DNA of 64,000 bases from NCBI GenBank assembly GCA_902799655.1, contig CADCBH010000020.1, positions 1-64,000 of the forward strand, given 5' to 3'. The stretch's first letter is position 1; each line of letters opens with the position of its first letter. Position numbers and translations under genes: made by a program. Below are positions 1 to 7,250 of the stretch, one piece after another. Origin of the DNA: an uncultured Bacteroidales bacterium (GTDB taxonomy: Bacteria; Bacteroidota; Bacteroidia; Bacteroidales; Bacteroidaceae). Under the pieces are notes generated by a model. It was not told the origin of the DNA. It ran no database searches and was given only the letters and a program-made list of their open reading frames with translations.

Positions 1-87
1 TTGGATAAGACTCCTATTAAGGAACTCTTTACCAAGGAACCTGAATATGTTGCTGATGATGGTCAATTGACTCTTAATTTTATTTAG
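1..87 (+). CDS. 3' end of an unidentified protein gene
   Basis: Frame 1 stays open from the window edge to a TAG at 85-87 and encodes 28 residues ending QLTLNFI. Composition is ordinary for a coding end, but the fragment is too short to assign to a family. It is followed by about 30 nt and then the promoter of the next gene, which fits a true gene end. The gene starts outside the window. Confidence 0.45.
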   Translation: MDKTPIKELFTKEPEYVADDGQLTLNFI

Positions 88-115
88 TGGACACTAATGT
101 TTTTTCGTATTTATA

Positions 116-147
116 TTTGCATATGTCGTGGGAAAGCTATATATTTG
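116..147 (+). promoter_or_regulatory. Bacteroidetes-type promoter of the BspA-like gene
   Basis: TTTG at 116-119 is followed after exactly 20 nt by TATATTTG at 140-147, matching the -33 and -7 consensus. A second TATATTTG at 112-119 overlaps the -33 box and could be an alternative -7. The leader to the ATG at 208 is about 55 nt and carries an AGGAG at roughly 199-203. Confidence 0.65.
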
Positions 148-207
148 CAGAAAATAAGATGTGTTCGTGTTGAATAGTATAATCGTTAAATAAAGAAAGG
201 AGCAATT

Positions 208-2139
208 ATGAAGAAACTGCTATGGAGCTTATTGCTGGTGACGCTGCCAGTGGTGGCATATTGTGCTGATGGTGATGTCTTTACGGTTCAGACAGTTGAA
301 GGTGTCACCCTTAAGATGAAGGTTATTAGCGAACAGGCGAAGACCTGTCAGGTAGGTATTGGAGAGATAGACGAAGAAGGTGTTATATGGGGCTCAAGTA
401 GCGATTATTTTGTTACCATTCCGTCTTCAGCTAACGGATATACCGTGACGAAGATTGGCGACGATGCCTTTATGGCGGTAAGTTCTGACATAAAAGGGGT
501 CTCTATCCCCAATACGATTACAAGTATAGGTGCTAGGGCTTTTGATAATTGCAATTTCCTGCAGAGTGTGGAACTACCAAACAGTGTAACGGAAATCGGA
601 ATACTAGCTTTTTGGGCCTGTCAGGAATTGAAGTCGTTCAAACTCTCTAGTCAGCTGACATCGATACCCGACTATTTCCTTGGATACACCATGCTGGAGA
701 GCATTGAGCTGCCTGCAGGTATTGTTAGTATCGGTCGTGAAGCTTTTGCTAGTACAAAACTCACTTCAGTTGTATTGCCCGATGGACTCAAGAGTATCGG
801 CAAAGAGGCGTTCTCCTTTTGCGGGAATCTGACGTCCGTTTCGATTCCTGCCAGTGTTACTGAGATTGATGATGCAGCCTTTATGGCGACCGCTCTTTCT
901 GACGTTCCCCGTATGGACGGTATGACTTACTTGCCTAATTCGATATTCCACCAGTGTGGAAGAATGCGTAACGTTACCGTTCCTGCTAATATTACCGAGC
1001 TCCGTGGTGCAGTCTTTAACCTTTGTGGCGAATTGGAAACCGTCAACCTGTTGGGTGATGTGACACTGATAGGCTCTGCCTGTTTCCTCAGCGATGAGAA
1101 GTTGAAGAGTATCAATATTCCTCAGAGTGTAACAAAAATAGAGGAAAAGGCGTTTTGGAGATGTTTGAGCCTGACTTCCATCGAGTTGCCTAATAAGCTG
1201 GAGACGATAGGAGAAGAGGCATTTTATGGCTGTACGGGATTGACGTCAATAGTCATCCCCAATAGCGTTACGTGGTTAGCCGATGGCGCTTTCGAGGATT
1301 GCAGCAACCTCTCGTCCGTCAAGATGTCTGAAAGTGTTGAGCACTTGTGGCCAAGACTCTTCAAAGGCTGCACAAGCTTGAAAACATGCGTGTTGCCTGA
1401 CGCCGTGACGGAAATAGAGAGCCTCGTATTTCAGGAGTGTGGACTGACGAGCATCCAGATTCCCAAGAAAGTGCACTTTTTCCAGGGTCAGTCTATTTCA
1501 CATACGCCATTGGAAAGTATCAGTGTGGCTGAGGAGAATACCACATTCGATTCGCGTGGCAACTGCAACGCAGTCATTGAGACCGCTACTAATACGTTGA
1601 TTAAAGGTTGCAAGAATACCGTCATTCCATCATCTGTGACCACGATAGGTTATAATGCCTTCCAATGGTGCGATGGATTGACAGTTGCCAACATCCCTGA
1701 AGGTGTGACCACCCTTCAAAGTTGTGCCTATGACCAGTGTCTGGATTTGCAAGACGTCTATCTTCCGTCAACACTGACAACGATCGAGGACGGTGCCTTC
1801 CAAGTCTTCGAAATGGAAGAAGAGGGATGGTATGCTAAGTTGCGTTCCATTACTGCCAAGATGATGACTCCTCCAGTAATTTCAGAATATGCTTTCAAAA
1901 AATACGAGGGCGTTACCCTATATGTTCCTGCTGGCACAGAAGAATTGTATCGCCAGGCTCCTAATTGGAGTAAGTTTAATATTCAGACAGCAGGTATCAA
2001 CGAACTTCAGGGCACCACTGACGCAACTGTCAAGAACCGCTATCTGCTTGATGGTCGGCAGACAGATAAAGCTAATGGCATTGTTATTGTTCGTATGAGT
2101 GACGGTAGTGTCAAAAAGGTGATGTCGGCTGATAACTAA
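208..2139 (+). CDS. BspA-like leucine-rich repeat surface protein
   Basis: 643 residues. An N-terminal signal peptide (MKKLLWSLLLVTLPVVAYC) is followed by about 20 repeats of the LRR_5/BspA type between residues 75 and 580. The repeats show the usual phrases such as SIPNTITSIGARAF and VELPNSVTEIG. The C-terminus (about 600-643) has a YLLDGRQ...GIVIVRMSDG segment like the tails of many Prevotella secreted proteins. Known BspA proteins bind host matrix proteins or other bacteria at the cell surface; binding here is inferred only. The gene has its own promoter and appears monocistronic. Confidence 0.88.
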   Translation: MKKLLWSLLLVTLPVVAYCADGDVFTVQTVEGVTLKMKVISEQAKTCQVGIGEIDEEGVIWGSSSDYFVTIPSSANGYTVTKIGDDAFMAVSSDIKGVSIPNTITSIGARAFDNCNFLQSVELPNSVTEIGILAFWACQELKSFKLSSQLTSIPDYFLGYTMLESIELPAGIVSIGREAFASTKLTSVVLPDGLKSIGKEAFSFCGNLTSVSIPASVTEIDDAAFMATALSDVPRMDGMTYLPNSIFHQCGRMRNVTVPANITELRGAVFNLCGELETVNLLGDVTLIGSACFLSDEKLKSINIPQSVTKIEEKAFWRCLSLTSIELPNKLETIGEEAFYGCTGLTSIVIPNSVTWLADGAFEDCSNLSSVKMSESVEHLWPRLFKGCTSLKTCVLPDAVTEIESLVFQECGLTSIQIPKKVHFFQGQSISHTPLESISVAEENTTFDSRGNCNAVIETATNTLIKGCKNTVIPSSVTTIGYNAFQWCDGLTVANIPEGVTTLQSCAYDQCLDLQDVYLPSTLTTIEDGAFQVFEMEEEGWYAKLRSITAKMMTPPVISEYAFKKYEGVTLYVPAGTEELYRQAPNWSKFNIQTAGINELQGTTDATVKNRYLLDGRQTDKANGIVIVRMSDGSVKKVMSADN

Positions 2140-2169
2140 TAGAATCTGATGTGAAAAATTGGGCGTAAA

Positions 2170-2201
2170 TTTGGATAATCCGTAGGAAGTTTGTACTTTT
2201 G
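2170..2201 (+). promoter_or_regulatory. promoter of the sensor-domain gene
   Basis: TTTG at 2170-2173, a 20-nt spacer and TACTTTTG at 2194-2201. The last 11 nt of the spacer, the -7 box and the following GCAGCGCA match the pdxB promoter at 3397-3428 almost base for base. Confidence 0.7.
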
Positions 2202-2228
2202 CAGCGCATTTGAAGTGAGTAGAAGCAC

Positions 2229-3143
2229 ATGAAGCAAATAAGGAGATATTCCATAACGCTCGTTGTCGTAGCGGCTATCCTCATTGAGGTGATAGGTGCT
2301 GTACAGTACTTTATGGCCCGCTATGGCGCCAGAAACGAGCTGCTGGCTAAAGCCCAGCGCGATATGGCAGAGAGCCAGCGCGTGGCCGTTGTCAAGACTG
2401 AGGTGGAGACAGCCATCAATAACGCCGAGCGCACCGTACATCTGGCACTTGGTTCTCCTGAAACTAGCTATAGCATCGCCTCGCAGATCATCAAGGTGAA
2501 CCCGCATATCATTGGCGTGGGTCTGGCCTTTGTTCCCAACTACTATAAAGGTAAGGGAAAGAGTGGTCTCTATCTGCCCTATACCTACGATGACCAGCCT
2601 AGTATTATAAGCAAGGGTAAACGTACGGCTAGTACCTATATGCAAACGCGAGTGCTGAATTTCGACTATACCCAGCGCAGCTGGTATCAGACGGCTATGC
2701 AGGGTCAGCACAAGTGGACGGATGCCTATGTCGGAGAGGCGCTCAATATCCTGATGTGTACCTATTCCATTCCTATCAAAGATGGCAACGGGCGTATCGT
2801 TGGTGTGCTCTTTGCCGACGTTACGATGGAGGATGCTACCGTCATGATGAGTCATATGAGTTCAGGCATCCGTAAGACTGGTGTGATTATCTTGTTGATT
2901 CAGCTGTTCAGCATGCTCTTGATGGGCTTCATCGTGTGGAGAGCTGTTGTGGCCTCACGCCAATTCAAGGAACGGTATGTGAGTCCTGAGAAGGAACAGC
3001 TCGTGGAGAAGATAGAGAAGATGCGCGAGGTGAACAACCGTCTGACAAAGCGCAATCAGGAGCTGGCTCAGAAGGTGGCTGAACTGCAACATCGCGTGAA
3101 GTTGCATGCTGGCCTGGAGAGCGACCAACACTGGTTCGGATAA
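2229..3143 (+). CDS. membrane-anchored PDC/Cache sensor protein without an output domain
   Basis: 304 residues. The first membrane helix lies at about residues 6-28, an extracytoplasmic PDC/dCache-like sensor follows at 30-215, and a second helix is at about 220-245 (VIILLIQLFSMLLMGFIVW). The tail (about 255-300) is a charged predicted coiled coil. The sensor resembles that of the SpoIIE phosphatase at 22730-24712: both have NP-I-GL-FV-NYY-GKG spacing. Here HAMP and PP2C domains are absent and the frame ends naturally. It may feed a signal to a separate partner through the coiled coil; no partner lies beside it. Sensor assignment is firm, role unknown. Confidence 0.75.
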   Translation: MKQIRRYSITLVVVAAILIEVIGAVQYFMARYGARNELLAKAQRDMAESQRVAVVKTEVETAINNAERTVHLALGSPETSYSIASQIIKVNPHIIGVGLAFVPNYYKGKGKSGLYLPYTYDDQPSIISKGKRTASTYMQTRVLNFDYTQRSWYQTAMQGQHKWTDAYVGEALNILMCTYSIPIKDGNGRIVGVLFADVTMEDATVMMSHMSSGIRKTGVIILLIQLFSMLLMGFIVWRAVVASRQFKERYVSPEKEQLVEKIEKMREVNNRLTKRNQELAQKVAELQHRVKLHAGLESDQHWFG

Positions 3144-3153
3144 GACCTCTTTG

Positions 3154-3282
3154 CGACAAAAACAAGGGCTGTCAGGCTGAATTGTCATAATGAGCGCCTC
3201 TTGTCGCAACAACATCACGAAGAAATCACACTAATGTTTGGAATCTGATGCAATAAAACATATATTTGCATCAGATTCTTTT
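3154..3282 (+). promoter_or_regulatory. 129-bp conserved intergenic element, copy A (promoter plus inverted repeat)
   Basis: Starts 10 nt after the sensor gene's stop. It contains TTTG (3237-3240), a 20-nt spacer and TATATTTG (3261-3268). The inverted repeat GAATCTGATGCAA (3241-3253) / TTGCATCAGATTC (3266-3278) starts right after the -33 box and runs across the -7 box; it is followed by CTTTTC. Upstream, GCGACAA and TTGTCGC form a second inverted pair. A diverged but ungapped copy lies on the minus strand at 35524-35652. Shared blocks include CGACAAAAA, ATTGTC, TTGTCGCAACAA, AAGAAATCA and GCATCAGATTC. It could terminate the upstream gene, start a new transcript, bind a repressor, or combine these. 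Confidence 0.6.
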
Positions 3283-3330
3283 CATTTGATCCTTTTTTTA
3301 GAAAGAAAACATTTGCTTTGTTTTTCTAGG

Positions 3331-3360
3331 TTAAAGACTCGCAGGGATGCGGGTCTTTAA
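3331..3360 (+). terminator. stem-loop with weak downstream T-run
   Basis: TTAAAGACTCGCA (3331-3343) pairs with TGCGGGTCTTTAA (3348-3360), 13 bp with one T-G pair and a 4-nt loop. A T-run follows only about 10 nt later. It lies between copy A of the 129-bp element and the pdxB promoter and may end transcripts begun in that element. Confidence 0.5.
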
Positions 3361-3396
3361 GTGCAAGTATTTTTTCAAATAAAAAAGGACTTCAAA

Positions 3397-3428
3397 TTTG
3401 GAGGATCGGCAGGAAGTTTGTACTTTTG
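3397..3428 (+). promoter_or_regulatory. promoter of pdxB
   Basis: TTTG at 3397-3400, a 20-nt spacer and TACTTTTG at 3421-3428. Only 7 nt separate the -7 box from the pdxB ATG, so the mRNA should be nearly leaderless. This promoter also shows that the longer upstream reading frame (from 3361) is not the true start. Confidence 0.72.
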
Positions 3429-3435
3429 CAGCGCA

Positions 3436-4473
3436 ATGAAGATAGTAGTAGACGATAAGATACCCTATATCCGCGAGAAGTTGGATATGCTGGCTGACGA
3501 GGTCGTATATCTGGGTGGAGCGGCCATCACGGCAGCTGATGTGAAGGATGCCGACGCACTCATCGTGCGCACCAGAACGCATTGTGACGAAGCGTTGCTA
3601 GGTGGCAGTAAGGTGCAATTGGTGGCTACCGCAACCATCGGTTTCGACCATATCGACACGGACTATATGCAACAGGCAGGCATCGCGTGGACCAACTGTC
3701 CTGGCTGTAATGCTGCCTCAGTGGCACAGTATCTGGAGTGTACACTCCTGCTCCTTGAACGCGAGCGTGGCTTGAAGCTGAAGGATGCCACGATAGGTAT
3801 CGTGGGGTGTGGCCATGTAGGATCTCGGGTCAAAACCGTTGCCCAACGGCTGGGCATGCATGTGCTGGTATGCGATCCGCCATTGGCTATATTGTCCCCT
3901 AAGTTAGGGGACGACAGGGGTCTGAACGAACAGTCATTCGTCTCTCTTGACGAGATTGAGCGATGCTGTGACGTCATCACCTTCCACGTGCCGCTGACCC
4001 GTGAGGGCGAATATGCTACATGGCATCTGGCTGATGAGGCTTTCTTTCAGAGACTTGTGCGCGTACCATATATAATAAACACCAGTCGTGGAGAGGTGGT
4101 CGACAATCAGGCTCTGCTCCGTGCCCTGCAACAGGGACTGGTGCGTGATGCCGTGCTCGACGTTTGGGAGAACGAGCCCCACCTGAACCTCGATCTACTG
4201 GAGCGTATCTTTATCGGTACACCCCATATAGCAGGTTATTCAGCTGATGGTAAGGTGAATGCTGACAATATGGTCATTGATGTCCTCTGTCGCCATTTCC
4301 ATCTGCCCAATCCTGGTCGCATCATGCCTCCACCATTACCTGATGGCACACCTGATACGGGGTGTGCATTGGATTTGTATAACCCGCTGATTGATAGTCA
4401 GAAGTTGAAGGCCGACCCTTCGCAATTTGAGGCATTTCGCAACCATTATCCCTTGCGTAGAGAGCAACGATAA
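3436..4473 (+). CDS. pdxB: erythronate-4-phosphate dehydrogenase
   Basis: 345 residues from ATG 3436 (MKIVVDDKIPYI). It belongs to the D-2-hydroxyacid dehydrogenase family and should oxidise 4-phospho-erythronate in pyridoxal phosphate synthesis. Visible are the NAD-binding glycine motif GIVGCGHVGSRV, the NTSRGEVVD and DVWENEP motifs, and the PdxB-type TPHIAGYSADGK segment. It is somewhat shorter than many PdxB proteins (about 375). After the CDPP segment, about 10 extra residues are encoded by a perfect GC-rich palindrome (3894-3912 and flank), which looks like an in-frame insertion. Cytosolic; appears monocistronic. Confidence 0.88.
   Translation: MKIVVDDKIPYIREKLDMLADEVVYLGGAAITAADVKDADALIVRTRTHCDEALLGGSKVQLVATATIGFDHIDTDYMQQAGIAWTNCPGCNAASVAQYLECTLLLLERERGLKLKDATIGIVGCGHVGSRVKTVAQRLGMHVLVCDPPLAILSPKLGDDRGLNEQSFVSLDEIERCCDVITFHVPLTREGEYATWHLADEAFFQRLVRVPYIINTSRGEVVDNQALLRALQQGLVRDAVLDVWENEPHLNLDLLERIFIGTPHIAGYSADGKVNADNMVIDVLCRHFHLPNPGRIMPPPLPDGTPDTGCALDLYNPLIDSQKLKADPSQFEAFRNHYPLRREQR
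3894..3920 (+). repeat. palindromic repeat embedded in pdxB
   Basis: GTCCCCTAA (3894-3902), one central G, then TTAGGGGAC (3904-3912): a perfect 9-bp inverted repeat, followed by GACAGGGG. It is translated in frame (roughly ILSPKLGDDRG) where other PdxB proteins have a short loop. The layout, CCCC-palindrome followed by a second G-run, resembles the insert in rnhB at 35943-35969. Confidence 0.6.
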
Positions 4474-4568
4474 TGCAGAAATAGTGTAGGAATAACCCGT
4501 AAAATGTACGAAAATGTGCACAATTAAGGGGTGATTGTGCAATGACGAGTGCTTTTTTAGTCTTAAAA

Positions 4569-4600
4569 TTTGCGTAAGTCAATAAAATTGTGTTACTTTG
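4569..4600 (+). promoter_or_regulatory. promoter of acpP-fabF-rnc
   Basis: TTTG at 4569-4572, a 20-nt spacer and TTACTTTG at 4593-4600, followed by CACCCGC. The leader to the acpP ATG at 4677 is about 70 nt and carries AAAGAGAAAG as a purine-rich ribosome site. Confidence 0.6.
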
Positions 4601-4676
4601 CACCCGCTAAGCGACCCTTTGGTTGCTGCTAAGGTAAAAAAGAATTCAATTATTAACATTTTAAAGAGAAAGAATT

Positions 4677-4869
4677 ATGTCAGAAATTGAAAGCAAAGTA
4701 AAGGCTATTATCGTAGACAAACTCGGTGTTGATGAGGCAGAGGTTAAGCCCGAAGCAAGTTTCACTAACGATCGAGAAGGAGTTCGGTATCTCTATCCCC
4801 GACGACAAGGCTGAGAAGATCGGTACTGTTGGTGATGCTATCGCATACATCGAGGAGAACGCAAAATAA
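4677..4869 (+). pseudogene. acpP: acyl carrier protein gene with a 44-nt internal deletion
   Basis: The N-terminus ([20 protein letters not shown]...SFTND, to 4772) and the C-terminus ([20 protein letters not shown]...ENAK, TAA 4867-4869) are plain AcpP sequence but lie in different frames. A normal 78-residue gene would be 237 bp; this one is 193 bp, so 44 bp are missing at about 4773/4774. The missing part should encode the LGADSLD region with the serine that receives 4'-phosphopantetheine. As written, translation ends at TGA 4812-4814 after 45 codons. AcpP is normally essential, and fabF follows as usual, so an assembly error is likely; a true pseudogene with another acpP copy elsewhere is the alternative. 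Confidence 0.85.
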
Positions 4870-4882
4870 ATTTTTTACAAAA

Positions 4883-4926
4883 CATAGTGGTTGCTTCCTA
4901 CCAGAAGCAACCACTATGCTTTATTG
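4883..4926 (+). terminator. strong stem-loop between acpP and fabF
   Basis: CATAGTGGTTGCTTC (4883-4897) and GAAGCAACCACTATG (4904-4918) form a perfect 15-bp stem with a 6-nt loop, followed by CTTTATTG. It probably attenuates read-through from the highly expressed acpP into fabF, or protects the 3' end of a separate acpP mRNA. Confidence 0.7.
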
Positions 4927-4933
4927 TTAGCAT

Positions 4934-6196
4934 ATGGAATTAAAAAGAGTAGTAGTAACAGGTCTGGGTGCCGTTACACCACTGGGTAACACCGTCGAGG
5001 AGACTTGGAAGAACCTCGTGGCCGGTAAGAGCGGTGCAGCTCCCATCGCCAGTTTTGATACCACCAACTTCAAGACCAAGTTCGCCTGTGAGGTGAAAGA
5101 CCTCAACGTGAACGACTATCTGGATCGCAAAGAGGCCCGCAAGATGGACCGTTATACCCAGCTGGCACTGATTGCTGCCAAGCAGGCTGTAGAGGATAGC
5201 GCTATGGATCTGGAGAAAGAAGACAAGGACCGCATCGGTGTTGTCTTTGGTGTAGGTATCGGCGGTATCAAGACCTTCGAAGACGAGGTGAAGTACTATG
5301 GTGTACACGAGGCCGAAGGTCCTAAATTCAACCCCTTCTTCATCCCTAAGATGATTGCCGACATCGCTGCCGGACAAATCTCAATTATGTATGGCTTCCA
5401 TGGCCCCAACTATATCACTGCCAGCGCCTGCGCTTCATCGAGCAACGCCCTGGCTGACGCCTTCAACCTGATTCGTTTGGGTAAGGCCAACATCATCCTG
5501 GGTGGTGGTGCTGAGGCTGCTATCTGCGCAACAGGTGTAGGTGGTTTCAACGCCATGCATGCCCTGTCGACACGCAACGACGAGCCTGAGAAGGCCAGCC
5601 GTCCGTTCAGCGCCAGCCGCGACGGATTCATTATGGCTGAGGGTGCCGGCTGTCTGGTTCTTGAGGAACTGGAGCACGCCAAAGCCCGTGGTGCCAAGAT
5701 TTATGCAGAGATGGTTGGTGCAGGCATGAGTGCCGACGCTCACCATATCACTGCCTCTCACCCCGAGGGACTGGGTGCCAAGCTCGTGATGAAGAATGCC
5801 CTTGAGGATGCTGGTATGCAGCCCGAGGACATCGACTACATCAACGTTCATGGTACGTCAACCCACGTTGGCGATATCTCAGAGGCCAAGGCCATCAAGG
5901 AGGTCTTTGGAGATGCAGCCTTCAAGCTGAACATCTCGTCAACTAAGTCGATGACTGGTCACCTGCTGGGTGCCGCTGGTGCTGTAGAGGCTATGGCCAC
6001 TGTACTGGCTGTGAAGAACGATATCATTCCTCCCACGATCAACCACGAGGAGGGTGATGAGGACGAGGAGATCGACTACAACCTCAACTTCACCTTCAAC
6101 AAGGCTCAGAAGCGCGAGGTTCGTGCCGGGCTCAGCAACACCTTTGGATTTGGTGGTCACAACGCCTGCGTAGTATTCAAAAAGTATGTGGGTTAA
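4934..6196 (+). CDS. fabF: 3-oxoacyl-[acyl-carrier-protein] synthase II
   Basis: 420 residues, full length. It condenses malonyl-ACP with acyl-ACP in fatty acid elongation in the cytosol. The catalytic Cys sits at about 166 in TASACASSS, and the two catalytic His are in NVHGTSTHVGD and STKSMTGHLLGAAG. The glycine-rich end NTFGFGGHNACVVF is intact. It lies 64 nt downstream of acpP, its substrate carrier, and its last 11 nt overlap the start of rnc. The acpP-fabF-rnc order is common in bacteria. Confidence 0.96.
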   Translation: MELKRVVVTGLGAVTPLGNTVEETWKNLVAGKSGAAPIASFDTTNFKTKFACEVKDLNVNDYLDRKEARKMDRYTQLALIAAKQAVEDSAMDLEKEDKDRIGVVFGVGIGGIKTFEDEVKYYGVHEAEGPKFNPFFIPKMIADIAAGQISIMYGFHGPNYITASACASSSNALADAFNLIRLGKANIILGGGAEAAICATGVGGFNAMHALSTRNDEPEKASRPFSASRDGFIMAEGAGCLVLEELEHAKARGAKIYAEMVGAGMSADAHHITASHPEGLGAKLVMKNALEDAGMQPEDIDYINVHGTSTHVGDISEAKAIKEVFGDAAFKLNISSTKSMTGHLLGAAGAVEAMATVLAVKNDIIPPTINHEEGDEDEEIDYNLNFTFNKAQKREVRAGLSNTFGFGGHNACVVFKKYVG

Positions 6197-7229
6197 CGAC
6201 ATCATTGATAGAATCAAGCTCCCTTTCCGAAAGGAGAAGGAGCTTTTTTCGGCTCTATATCGTATCATGGGCTTCTATCCCCACGATATCTCGCTCTATA
6301 AACAGGCTTTGCTGCACAAAAGTGTTGGACGACGTAACGAGAAGGGGCGTCCACAGAACAATGAGCGACTGGAATTTCTGGGCGACGCCGTGCTCGATGC
6401 TGTGGTAGGCCATATCGTCTATCGCCACTTCGAGGGCAAGCGCGAGGGATTCCTCACCAATACTCGCTCTAAGCTGGTCAGTCGCGACACGTTGGGTAAG
6501 CTGGCTCAGGAGATGGGCATTCCACAACTGATCCATACGGCTAGTCGTGGTAATGCACACAATAGTTATATGAGTGGCAACGCATTCGAGGCACTGGTTG
6601 GTGCCATCTATCTGGATCGTGGTTACTCAGCATGCATGCGCTTTATGGAGCGCCGTATCCTGAACCAACTTATCAATATCGACAAGGTAGCCTATAAGGA
6701 GGTCAACTTCAAGTCGAAACTGCTGGAGTGGAGCCAGAAGAACCGTGTTAAGATGGAGTTCCGCGATTTAGAACAGACGCGTGACGAGAACAATAGTCCC
6801 GTGTTCACCACACAGGTGTTTATCGAGGGGCTGGAAGGCTCGAAAGGTACGGGCTATTCTAAGAAGGAGAGCCAGCAGAAGGCTGCCAAGGATACCCTGC
6901 AGCGCCTTCGTCGCGAGCCACAGTTTATCGATGCCATCTTTGCCGTGAAGGCCGATCGTACCAAGATGGAGGAAGAACCCGTGATGGTGGCTCCCGATCC
7001 AGAGAAACTAGAGAATCCCGATTTCATCGTAGGACAAGCGGATCGTGGGAACGGTTCTCCCGATCACAGTCGCTTTACGACGACGGATCAGGAGAACCGT
7101 CCCCATGATCCTGCGTCGTCTCTGGACGAGCTGACTCTCGACGACATCACTGCCGCTCCTCGCGAGAAGACCCGTGAGGAAATCATAGCCGAAGCAGAGG
7201 CTGCTGCCTTTGCAGAGGGGCAAGAATAA
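6186..7229 (+). CDS. rnc: ribonuclease III with a long acidic C-terminal extension
   Basis: 347 residues. The RNase III domain (about 20-165) has the signature NERLEFLGDAVLD and a second acidic cluster GNAFEALVGAIYLD. A double-stranded RNA-binding domain follows at about 172-245. The last 100 residues are an acidic, low-complexity extension not found in the usual 225-residue enzyme. It should process rRNA precursors and structured mRNAs. The ATG at 6186 lies inside the fabF end, suggesting translational coupling. Confidence 0.92.
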   Translation: MWVNDIIDRIKLPFRKEKELFSALYRIMGFYPHDISLYKQALLHKSVGRRNEKGRPQNNERLEFLGDAVLDAVVGHIVYRHFEGKREGFLTNTRSKLVSRDTLGKLAQEMGIPQLIHTASRGNAHNSYMSGNAFEALVGAIYLDRGYSACMRFMERRILNQLINIDKVAYKEVNFKSKLLEWSQKNRVKMEFRDLEQTRDENNSPVFTTQVFIEGLEGSKGTGYSKKESQQKAAKDTLQRLRREPQFIDAIFAVKADRTKMEEEPVMVAPDPEKLENPDFIVGQADRGNGSPDHSRFTTTDQENRPHDPASSLDELTLDDITAAPREKTREEIIAEAEAAAFAEGQE

Positions 7230-7250
7230 TCAATTAACCTCAATGAATAT

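Noticed and set aside
3361..3435. 25-codon upstream extension of pdxB
   Set aside because: It contains the -33 and -7 promoter boxes and lacks similarity to PdxB; the start is 3436.
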